DNA of 64,000 nt. Origin: Mycolicibacterium gadium. GTDB taxonomy: Bacteria; Actinomycetota; Actinomycetes; Mycobacteriales; Mycobacteriaceae. Under the pieces are notes generated by a model. The model was not told the DNA's origin. It made no database searches and saw only the letters and a program-made list of their open reading frames with translations. The first letter of the stretch is position 1. Each line of letters starts with the position of its first letter. The DNA is taken from assembly GCF_010728925.1 (NCBI RefSeq), contig NZ_AP022608.1, forward strand, positions 1,302,001 through 1,366,000, given 5' to 3'. This document shows, in pieces, positions 54,905 through 62,444 of this stretch. The position numbers and the translations under genes were made by a program.

Positions 54905-55734
54905 CCGAGGTCGACGCGAGCACGGCAGACAAGGAGCCCATCGAGGGCGGCAACGTCGGTATGGGCACCCAGTACCTCGAAGTACGAGGACTGACAGTCG
55001 ATTTCGACGGCTTCAAAGCGGTCAGCAATGTCGACCTGACGCTGTTTCAGGGTGACCTCCGGTTCCTCATCGGACCCAACGGCGCGGGTAAGACGACGGT
55101 GATCGACGCGATCACCGGGCTGGTGTCGGCGACCGGTTCGGTGAACAAGTCCGGGGTGGAGTTGCTCGGCAAGAAGGTGCATCAGATCGCGCGGAGCGGG
55201 GTGGGCCGAACCTTCCAGACCGCCAGCGTGTTCGAGCAGCTGACCGTCCTGCAGAACCTCGACATCGCCGCCGGTGCGACCCGATCCGCGTGGACCTTGT
55301 TGCGGCGCCGCAAGGGTGTGCTCCCGGCGATCGAACAGGCGATGCACACCATCGGGTTGACCGACCTGGCCGACAAGCCCGCCGGAGTGCTCGCCCACGG
55401 ACAGAAGCAGTGGCTGGAGATCGGCATGCTGCTGGTTCAAAACGCCGACGTGCTGCTGCTCGACGAACCGGTGGCCGGCATGAGTGCCGAAGAGCGGGAA
55501 GAAACCGGGAACCTGTTGCGCCGCATCGGTGCCGAGCGCACCGTCGTCGTGGTCGAACACGATATGGACTTCATGCGGGCATTCGCCACATCGGTGACCG
55601 TGCTCGCACGCGGCCAGGTGATCGCCGAGGGTTCGGTGGCCGAGGTTCAGGCCAACCCGAAGGTGCAGGAGGTCTATCTGGGGACCGCCGCGGCAGGCGC
55701 CGACGGCATCGAACTCGTCGAGGAGAACTCCTGA
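54901..55734 (+). CDS. urtD: urea ABC transporter, ATP-binding protein UrtD
   Basis: A 277-aa LivG-type ATPase: Walker A GPNGAGKTT near 58, Q-loop GRTFQTASVFEQLTVLQNL, signature LAHGQKQWLEIGMLL (the AHGQKQ form usual in this family), Walker B VLLLDEPVAGMS, and H-switch VVVEHDMDFMRAF. An N-terminal extension of about 20 residues precedes the ABC domain. One-base overlap with urtE (TGATG). Confidence 0.95.
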   Translation: MTEVDASTADKEPIEGGNVGMGTQYLEVRGLTVDFDGFKAVSNVDLTLFQGDLRFLIGPNGAGKTTVIDAITGLVSATGSVNKSGVELLGKKVHQIARSGVGRTFQTASVFEQLTVLQNLDIAAGATRSAWTLLRRRKGVLPAIEQAMHTIGLTDLADKPAGVLAHGQKQWLEIGMLLVQNADVLLLDEPVAGMSAEEREETGNLLRRIGAERTVVVVEHDMDFMRAFATSVTVLARGQVIAEGSVAEVQANPKVQEVYLGTAAAGADGIELVEENS

Positions 55735-56426
55735 TGCTGCAACTGGTCGAGGTGCACGCCGGCTACGGCCGCTCCGAGGTCATCCACGGCGTCGACATCG
55801 AGGTGCCGACCGACGGGGTCGCCGCCGTGATGGGGCACAACGGCGCGGGCAAGACGACGCTGCTGCGCGCGGCGGTTGGCCTGCTGAAGTGCAATTCCGG
55901 CAAGGTGCTGTTCGACGGTGAAGACCTCACCAGGCTCCGACCGAGCGCCCGCGTCAAGCGGGGCTTGGCGTATGTACCGCAGGGTCAGCAGTCCTTCGGC
56001 CAGCTGACGACGGCCGAGAATCTCCAGGTCGTCGCCGACGGCCGTAAGAACGGTAAGCAGCTGATCGACGAGCAGCTCGATTTGTTTCCCGCGTTGAAGG
56101 AACTGCTCACGCGACGGGCCGGTCTGCTGTCCGGCGGTCAGCGCCAACAGCTGGCGATCGCGCGCGCACTGATCACCACCCCCAAGTGCCTGATCCTCGA
56201 CGAGCCGACCGAGGGCATCCAGCCTTCGGTTGTGGCCGAGATCGAAGCGGCGATCACCGCGCTGACGCAGCGCGGCGGTCTCGGGGTGCTGCTGGTCGAA
56301 CAGCACATCGGCTTCGCATTGGAATCCGCACAGCGCTACTACGTGCTGGAGGCGGGGCGCGTCACGTCCAGCGGTACCGGGGGTTCGGCGTCGGAGGCCG
56401 ACGTGCGCGCCGCGATGGCTATCTGA
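55734..56426 (+). CDS. urtE: urea ABC transporter, ATP-binding protein UrtE
   Basis: A 230-aa LivF-type ATPase, partner of UrtD: Walker A GHNGAGKTT near 33, Q-loop VPQGQQSFGQLTTAENLQ, signature LLSGGQRQQLAIARAL, Walker B CLILDEPTEGIQPS and LLVEQHIGFAL. The PTEGIQPS wording is typical for UrtE. It completes a full urtABCDE set. No urease or amidase gene is seen in the window. The open frame extending upstream from 55734 lies within urtD and is shadow. Confidence 0.95.
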   Translation: MLQLVEVHAGYGRSEVIHGVDIEVPTDGVAAVMGHNGAGKTTLLRAAVGLLKCNSGKVLFDGEDLTRLRPSARVKRGLAYVPQGQQSFGQLTTAENLQVVADGRKNGKQLIDEQLDLFPALKELLTRRAGLLSGGQRQQLAIARALITTPKCLILDEPTEGIQPSVVAEIEAAITALTQRGGLGVLLVEQHIGFALESAQRYYVLEAGRVTSSGTGGSASEADVRAAMAI

Positions 56427-56722
56427 CCGCTTGTGTTGGGCAGCGTGCTCGCAACCTGCACGCCACGGTGCTTCTGCTCGATCGTCGCGGGTCAGCGCTC
56501 GGCCGCTGCCGGGCGACGGGGTTTGTGCTGTCCGGACCCCGGGTAACGCGGCAATGGAGACGCCACCTCGATCGAGGAGGAGGTACTGCCGATCAGTCAA
56601 TCCGTGACACGCGCGGAAGAGCGAAACAAGAGCGATCGTCGACTGCCATCGATCGTCATGGGGCCCCCGCATGCCGCAACTGACCGCGTCTCATACCGTC
56701 AGCCGCTGAACAGGCCCACGAA
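56427..56722 (+). other. 296-bp intergenic space between urtE and the amino-acid permease
   Basis: No confident gene. It contains a good Shine-Dalgarno-like AGGAGGAGGT (56575-56584) but no start codon at normal distance, and a 40-codon frame from GTG 56604 that overlaps the permease TTG start. It may hold the permease promoter and leader. Confidence 0.5.
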
Positions 56723-58024
56723 TTGACCGGCGGCGGAACCAAGAAGCTCTCGCTGACCGGTTCGGTCGCCCTAGGCACCGGTGTGATGATCGGTGCCGGG
56801 ATCTTCGCGCTGGTCGGGCAGGTAGCGGAACTCGCCGGCTCCTGGGTGCCGTGGGCCTTTCTCGCTGCAGCGTTGGTAGTGGCATTCAGCTCGTACTCAT
56901 ACATTCGCTACTCGAGTACTAATCCCTCATCCGGTGGAATCGCGATGCTGCTAAAGGCCGCTTACGGGCCCGGGGTGATCGCCGGGACGTTCTCGTTGTT
57001 CATGTACGTGTCTATGGTTCTCGCGGAGAGTCTGCTCGCACGGACGTTCGGCACGTATATTCTGCGGCCTTTCGGGCTGCAGGGCTCGGCGACGTGGGTC
57101 GCCGTCCTTGCCGTAGCGGCGATCATGGGCGCCACCGTCGTGAATCTGGTCGGCAACACATTGGTGGAGACCTCGGCGACGGCGACCGCTGCGGTCAAGC
57201 TCGTCGGCATCGCCGTGCTCGCCGTCGCCGGGATCGCCGCGACCGGGGTTTCCGCATTCTCTCGGCTGTTCAGCGGCGGCGACCAGACGCCGCCCGACCA
57301 CGGCTGGCTCGGACTCTTGGCCAGCACCGCGTTGTGCATCCTCGCCTACAAGGGATTCACCACAATCACCAATCAGGGCGACGATGTCCGCGATGCCCGG
57401 CGAAACATCGCTCGGTCGATCGTGATCGCCATCGCGTTGTGCACCGTGATCTACCTGTTGCTAGCCGTGGCGGTGGCCGGCAGCCTCTCGGTTCCCGAGA
57501 TCATCCGTGCCCGTGACTACGCACTCGCAGAAGCCGCCACGCCGCTCTTCGGGACGTGGGGCGTCTGGCTGACCGTGGCGATCGCCGTGATAGCCACTCT
57601 GTCCGGTTTGGTCGCCAGCTTGTTCGCCGTTTCCCGGCTCTACGACATGCTTCGGCAGATGGGCCAGGTACCCGGTCTGCCGAGCACGATGAATCGTCAG
57701 TCGCTGCTCATCACGGCGGCGCTCGCCATTGCGACCGCCACCGCCTTCGATCTGAGCCAGATCGCCTCCATGGGAGCAATTCTGTATCTGTCGATGGACA
57801 TCGCCATCCATTGGGGAATCGTCCGCCACCTGAGAGACGAGGTCGAGCTCAAGGTCTGGGTGCCCTCGGTGGCGATTGTGCTCGATCTGCTGGTGCTCGT
57901 CCCGTTCGTGGTCTTGAAGTTCCGCAGCGACCTTCTCACCCTGGGCATCACCAGCGTGGTGGCCGTCGTGATCTTCGTGGCCCAGTGGTGGGCCGTCCGT
58001 CACCGCGCGACCGCCGACGATTGA
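56723..58024 (+). CDS. APC-superfamily amino-acid permease
   Basis: A 433-aa, about 12-TM transporter of the amino acid-polyamine-organocation superfamily. The first helix has the diagnostic LSLTGSVALGTGVMIGAGIF, followed by SYSYIRYSSTNPSSGGIAML near 57, LVGNTLVETSATATAAVKLVG near 138 and AYKGFTTITNQGDDVRDARR near 208. TTG at 56723 is the only reasonable start, weakly supported by CAGG. The 3' end overlaps the convergent antiporter gene by 25 bp. Substrate unknown. Confidence 0.87.
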   Translation: MTGGGTKKLSLTGSVALGTGVMIGAGIFALVGQVAELAGSWVPWAFLAAALVVAFSSYSYIRYSSTNPSSGGIAMLLKAAYGPGVIAGTFSLFMYVSMVLAESLLARTFGTYILRPFGLQGSATWVAVLAVAAIMGATVVNLVGNTLVETSATATAAVKLVGIAVLAVAGIAATGVSAFSRLFSGGDQTPPDHGWLGLLASTALCILAYKGFTTITNQGDDVRDARRNIARSIVIAIALCTVIYLLLAVAVAGSLSVPEIIRARDYALAEAATPLFGTWGVWLTVAIAVIATLSGLVASLFAVSRLYDMLRQMGQVPGLPSTMNRQSLLITAALAIATATAFDLSQIASMGAILYLSMDIAIHWGIVRHLRDEVELKVWVPSVAIVLDLLVLVPFVVLKFRSDLLTLGITSVVAVVIFVAQWWAVRHRATADD

Positions 58025-59259
58025 CCGTCCGCCCGCCGGTAGAGCGTCCGACCGATCACGCCCGTGACACCGAAGGCAACCGTGCTGACTGCCAACACCA
58101 GTGACCCGGCGGCGACCACCGTCTCATCTACTCCCAGCCGCTGCGCCTCGAACGTCAGGTAGAACAACGCCGAGACTCCCACCGGTCCAAACCAACCCAG
58201 GTACACCGCGTCGGCGGTGCCCAGCCGCAGCGGTCGCTTCATGAGCAGCAGGATGGGAATGCGGCGCAGCGCCAGCACTCCAAGCACCAATACCACGCCC
58301 TGCCAGCCGAGTTCGTGCCACTGCTGCCACGGTAATACGGCGCCGAACAATACGAACAAGGGCAGCACTGCGAACCGGTTGATCGCCTCGTCGATGGGTA
58401 CCTCAGACACACGCTCGCTGCCGGTACCGACGATGTTGAAGACAAGACCGCCGACGAAGACGGCCAGAATTCCGTCTACGCTCAATATTCCGGCCGATCC
58501 GAGGATGCCCAGAGCCAGCACGACGGTGAAGAAGAGCACCGGCGCACCCTCGGTCGCACCGTACCGCGAACCCAGCCGAAGCGCGTGACCGCCCAACCAT
58601 CCCGCTCCGGCGCCGAGAGCGACAGCACCGCCCACTTGCCACGCCGATTCGCCCAATGCTTCGCCCACGCTGTGCGGACCGGCCACCGCGAGCGCAACAA
58701 GCACTAGGGGTAACGCCAGGCCGTCGTTGGAGCCCGATTCGAGGGACAACAGCTGACGGTCGCGGGCGGGCAAATCTCGCTCGGCGGCTTCCCCGGTCAC
58801 CACGCTGGAAGCCAGCACGGGATCGGTCGGGCTGATCGCTGTTCCGAACAATGCCGCAGCAGCGATGGGGAGTCCGAGGATGGCCCACCCCAGAGCGCCC
58901 GACACCAAGGCCATCACCGGCAGGACGATCAGCAACAGGATCAACATCGCTCGGCCGTGGCGTCGGACAGCGACAAACGGATAGCGCAACGCCACCGCCA
59001 TCACCGAGATCGCCAGCAGGATTCTGCTCGCTTCATGGACTAATTCGTGCTCCACGGCCAGGCTGGGAATTGACAACGCGGCGATGACCTGGGGTCCCAA
59101 CAAAATTCCAGCACTCAGACCCAACAGCGGTTCTGACACCGGCAAGCTGCGCATCTTCGCCGACATCGTCGCCACCACGACCCCGAGTAGGCCGACGACC
59201 GCCAACACGATATCCCGTTCCACGCGTTGTGAGTTCCCCTGCTCGGCCACGGCATGCAT
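58000..59259 (-). CDS. cation:proton antiporter (CPA1/NhaP-like)
   Basis: A 419-aa membrane protein with about 12 helices: SEPLLGLSAGILLGPQVIAAL, LLIVLPVMALVSGALGW, the functional FGTAISPTDPVLASSVVTG near 138 with the ion-binding aspartate, SLESGSNDGLALPLVLVAL near 168 with SGSND, and GILSVDGILAVFVGGLVFN near 250. No regulatory C-terminal domain is present. Ion specificity (Na+ or K+ for H+) cannot be read. Convergent with the permease. Confidence 0.9.
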   Translation of the reverse strand: MHAVAEQGNSQRVERDIVLAVVGLLGVVVATMSAKMRSLPVSEPLLGLSAGILLGPQVIAALSIPSLAVEHELVHEASRILLAISVMAVALRYPFVAVRRHGRAMLILLLIVLPVMALVSGALGWAILGLPIAAAALFGTAISPTDPVLASSVVTGEAAERDLPARDRQLLSLESGSNDGLALPLVLVALAVAGPHSVGEALGESAWQVGGAVALGAGAGWLGGHALRLGSRYGATEGAPVLFFTVVLALGILGSAGILSVDGILAVFVGGLVFNIVGTGSERVSEVPIDEAINRFAVLPLFVLFGAVLPWQQWHELGWQGVVLVLGVLALRRIPILLLMKRPLRLGTADAVYLGWFGPVGVSALFYLTFEAQRLGVDETVVAAGSLVLAVSTVAFGVTGVIGRTLYRRADGQSSAVAR

Positions 59260-59347
59260 GGGTCCGCATCGGGATTCGAATCAATACGTATGCCGACCCG
59301 CGTCCTGGGTACGTGGTAGCTCGATGGCCGGCACGCAAGGAGACCTG

Positions 59348-60028
59348 ATGAGTGATGTAAACATTCGCATTCGAAGCCGCGGCGGGAAGATGCACATGCC
59401 GCGCAGTCGAGGCGCTGCCACCGGCGTGCTCTTGATCGTTCTGGGTCTGTGGGGTGCGTTGATCCCCTTTGTGGGGCCCTACTTCAACTTCGCCTTCACG
59501 CCGGACCAGGAGTGGGCATGGACAGCCGCGCGGGGCTGGCTCCAGGTGCTTCCCGGAGTGGTGACGGTCCTCGGTGGCCTGCTGCTCACGCTTTCCGATA
59601 ACCGTGCCACAGCGATGCTGGGGGCATGGATGAGCGGCCTCGCCGGCGCCTGGTTTGTGGCGGGACGCGCCGTTGCCGCGCCGTTGAACCTCGGTGCAGT
59701 GGGCACACCAGTCGCCACGACCGAGACCAAGGCGGCGTGGCTGGAGTTGACGTACTTCAGCGGGTTGGGCGCATTGATCATCTTTCTCGCCGCGGTGTGC
59801 ATCGGCCGGTTGTCGGTGCGGAGTCTGCGTGACATCAGACGCGCGGACGCGCCGGTGACTTTGGCCGAAGACGATGCCGATCGAGACCCAGTCCCAGCAC
59901 CGTCCAAATCTGTTGAATCAGTAGAGAAGTCAGAGACTTCTGCCGACAACGATCATGACGACAAGACACCGCGACGCCGCCGCATGGGCGACTTGTTCCG
60001 TCGCCGGCACGCTACGTCGGCCCGCTGA
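59348..60028 (+). CDS. four-helix membrane protein of unknown function
   Basis: A 226-aa protein: a short basic N-terminus, four hydrophobic helices (GVLLIVLGLWGALIPFVGPY, GWLQVLPGVVTVLGGLLLTL, LGAWMSGLAGAWFVAGRAV and FSGLGALIIFLAAVCIGRL), then a charged, disordered cytoplasmic tail ending in an Arg-rich segment. AAGGAGA precedes the ATG at 59348. No recognised family beyond a general resemblance to mycobacterial hypothetical membrane proteins. It is co-directional with the DUF2254 gene, 55 bp upstream. Confidence 0.75.
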   Translation: MSDVNIRIRSRGGKMHMPRSRGAATGVLLIVLGLWGALIPFVGPYFNFAFTPDQEWAWTAARGWLQVLPGVVTVLGGLLLTLSDNRATAMLGAWMSGLAGAWFVAGRAVAAPLNLGAVGTPVATTETKAAWLELTYFSGLGALIIFLAAVCIGRLSVRSLRDIRRADAPVTLAEDDADRDPVPAPSKSVESVEKSETSADNDHDDKTPRRRRMGDLFRRRHATSAR

Positions 60029-60083
60029 TGGTCAACGCGGCACCTCGAGGCCGAGCATTCTGTCACCGGGGCGTGGATCGTCC

Positions 60084-61484
60084 ATGGCGTTGACCGGCGG
60101 GGGTAATCGCGACACGTCGAGAATTCTCGAATCGATCAGCCAGCGGCGCACAGTGGTCCTCGACGCGCTGCGCACCCGGCTGTGGCCGGTGCCTGCGATC
60201 GGCGTGGTGACCGCCGTCGCTGCCGGCGTCGTCCTTCCCGAACTCGACGCCGCCCTCGACGCGCACATTCCCCCGACGTTGTCGGCCTACTTGTTCGGGG
60301 GTGGGGCCGACGCCGCTAGGGAGGTCCTCGGCGCCGTCGCGACGTCGCTGATCACCGTGACGTCGTTGACGTTCTCGCTGACCCTGATCACGCTGCAACT
60401 CGCCAGCAGCCAGTACACGCCGAGGCTGCTGAGAACATTCGCGGCGGATCGGTTCGTGCAACGCACCCTCGCCCTGTTCCTCGCCACATTCGTTTATGCA
60501 CTAACGGTTCTGCGCACCGTCCGCAACGACAACGACGCGGGCGCGGAGTTCGTCCCGCAGATCGCGGTTACAGCCGCCTACCTGATGGCGATGGCCAGCG
60601 TTCTGGCCCTGGTCCTTTTTCTTGGGCATCTGGTGCGGCAAATTCGGATCGAGTCGATGCTCGATCACGTCTGTGACGACATCAAGGACACCGCTGCGCG
60701 ACTGCTCGATCGACTCGAAGACACCCCCGACGGTGACGTCGCACCGGCTCCGCCCGTCCATGCGTCGATAGTCACGGCTCAATCGTCGGGATTTCTCGTC
60801 GAGGTCGACGAGAAATGCCTGCTCGCCGCGGCAGTCGATGCCGAGGTCGTGATATGGATCGACCGTCCGGTGGGATCCGATGTCGTGGCGGGCATGCCGG
60901 TGGCGTTTTGCTGGTCCACCGACCAGCAGGCCAGGTCCCTTGACGAAGAGCGGCTGGAATCGGTGCGCGCGCATGTCACCGGCGCCCTGCGAACCGGCAT
61001 CGAGCGCACCGCAACCCAAGACATCGGCTACGGGCTCCGGCAGCTGACGGATGTGGTGGTGCGCGCGCTGAGCCCAGGCATCAACGACCCCACCACCGCG
61101 GTGCACGGACTCAATTCGTGCAGCGCGGCCCTGTGTGAACTCGCCGGATACCGCTTGGGGCGCCAAACTCTGCGAGATGGCCGCGGTACCCAGCGGGTGG
61201 TGGTGGCGCGGCCGGACCTGCCCGAACTGCTCGATGTGGTCTGCAGTCAGCCGCAGCACTACGGTGCAAGCGATTCCGCAGTGCTGGAGAGACTGCTGGC
61301 CCTGCTGCGCGAACTTGCCTGGGTTGTCGTCTTGCCCTCGCACCGGGAGGCGATCGCTCATCGACTCGTGAGACTCGAAAGTACAGCTGCAGAGCAAGGT
61401 TTCGACGCGGTCGACCGCAGCCGGCTCGAACGATGCGCCCAGCAAGTCCGCGCGGCACTCGAGCAGCGCTGGGCGCCAACCTGA
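60084..61484 (+). CDS. DUF2254 family membrane protein
   Basis: A 466-aa protein of the DUF2254 family: N-terminal membrane part (LWPVPAIGVVTAVAAGVVLP, EVLGAVATSLITVTSLTFSLTLITLQ read as TSLITVTSLTFSLTLI, SQYTPRLLRTF, LALFLATFVYALTVLRTV and LMAMASVLALVLFLGHLV) followed by a large soluble domain with SGFLVEVDEKCLL, DIGYGLRQLTDVVVRALSPGINDPTTA (read as RALSPGINDPTTA) and LLRELAWVVVLPSHR. The ALSPGINDP motif is diagnostic. Function unknown. An IS element begins 15 bp after its stop. Confidence 0.87.
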   Translation: MALTGGGNRDTSRILESISQRRTVVLDALRTRLWPVPAIGVVTAVAAGVVLPELDAALDAHIPPTLSAYLFGGGADAAREVLGAVATSLITVTSLTFSLTLITLQLASSQYTPRLLRTFAADRFVQRTLALFLATFVYALTVLRTVRNDNDAGAEFVPQIAVTAAYLMAMASVLALVLFLGHLVRQIRIESMLDHVCDDIKDTAARLLDRLEDTPDGDVAPAPPVHASIVTAQSSGFLVEVDEKCLLAAAVDAEVVIWIDRPVGSDVVAGMPVAFCWSTDQQARSLDEERLESVRAHVTGALRTGIERTATQDIGYGLRQLTDVVVRALSPGINDPTTAVHGLNSCSAALCELAGYRLGRQTLRDGRGTQRVVVARPDLPELLDVVCSQPQHYGASDSAVLERLLALLRELAWVVVLPSHREAIAHRLVRLESTAAEQGFDAVDRSRLERCAQQVRAALEQRWAPT

Positions 61485-61496
61485 GGAGGCCGTCGA

Positions 61497-62050
61497 CTAG
61501 GGCGTGTCTCCTAAATGTCGTAGCCATGCACATATCGCGGCGAGGACGACTGCGGCGCGGTAGGTCAGAGCGAGTTTGTCGTAGCGGGTGGCCAGCCCAC
61601 GCCAGTTCTTGACGATGTTGAAGGATCGTTCGATCACGTTGCGGCGCTTGTATTTTTGGATGTCGAGGCCGACTGGGCGCCCGCCTCGGCTGCCGCGGCG
61701 TCGGCGGTGATCGATCTGGGTGGACGGTTCGGGGATGACCGCGCAGATACCCCGCGCGCGCAGCCGTGCCCGGTGTGCACGCGACGAGTAGGCCTTATCA
61801 CCCAGCACCGCAGCCGGTCGAGTACGCGGCCGGCCGGGCCCACACGGGGCACACGCAGCTCGCCCATCAGCGGGTCGAACATCGGTGAATCGTGTGCGTG
61901 GCCAGGACCGATGAGCACCACCAGCGGCAATCCCTGCCCGTCGCAGAGCTGATGGATCTTCGTCGTCAACCCGCCGCGCGACCGCCCCAGAGCGTGATCG
62001 GCGGGTTCATCACACAAATTCGTGTAATTCGATGGTGCCCCCTGTGTCGC
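61497..62050 (-). pseudogene. IS5-family transposase orfB with internal frameshift
   Basis: Reading right to left, LTTKIHQLCDGQGLPLVVLI and HAHDSPMFDPLMGELRVPRVG are in one frame; from about 61845 the homologous continuation RPRTRPAAVLGDKAYSSRAH then RRNVIERSFNIVKNWRGLATRYDKLA (read as RNVIERSFNIVKNWRG) is in another. Restoring one G in the GGCCCGGCC run would give the expected GPGRPRTRP. The catalytic D and E motifs are present but split, so this copy is probably inactive unless the shift is a sequencing error. Confidence 0.75.
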
Positions 62051-62444
62051 GCGCCAGGGTCGCGCCGTGCTGATGGACCCGACACGACGTCGAATCAACC
62101 GCCACCGCCGACCAATCAATGACCTCGGCGGCATCGGCCAGGCTCAACAGCGCGGTCAACACCACGTCCCACGTGCCGTCGGCCGCGAACCGGCGATGAC
62201 GCTTCCACACCGTCTGCCAAGGCCCAAAATCCGCAGGTAGATCACGCCATGGGACCCCACAGCGATACCGGTAGATGATCCCTTCGATCACCTGACGATG
62301 ATCCCGAAACGGCCGCCCCCGCACACCATCCGAGCACGGCAACAACGGCTCAACGACATTCCACTGCGCATCGGTCAACACCGCATCACGAGTCACACCA
62401 AACACACTGACCGACCACCGGCCTCACATTAAGGAGACACGCCC
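61500..62444 (-). mobile_element. IS5-family (IS427-type) insertion sequence, transposase frameshifted
   Basis: A 945-bp element with imperfect inverted repeats starting GGGCGTGTCTCCT, flanked by TA duplications (61498-61499 and 62445-62446). The two open frames are arranged for programmed frameshifting, but a further one-base loss breaks the second. The stop codon of the GH15 gene on the minus strand uses the right-hand TA, and the transposase stop uses the left-hand TA with the flanking base. Confidence 0.88.
62010..62405 (-). CDS. IS5-family transposase orfA
   Basis: A 131-aa N-terminal transposase part (DUF4096-type): LTDAQWNVVEPLLP, RPFRDHRQVIEGIIYRYRCG, VPWRDLPADFGPWQTVWKRH and VIDWSAVAVDSTSCRVHQHG with the first catalytic aspartate. 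GTG start. It normally fuses with orfB by minus-one frameshifting near its 3' end. Confidence 0.82.
   Translation of the reverse strand: MFGVTRDAVLTDAQWNVVEPLLPCSDGVRGRPFRDHRQVIEGIIYRYRCGVPWRDLPADFGPWQTVWKRHRRFAADGTWDVVLTALLSLADAAEVIDWSAVAVDSTSCRVHQHGATLARDTGGTIELHEFV

Noticed and set aside
56604..56726. 40-codon frame ahead of the amino-acid permease
   Set aside because: The strong Shine-Dalgarno is about 20 nt from its GTG and no similarity is recognised; treated as leader sequence.
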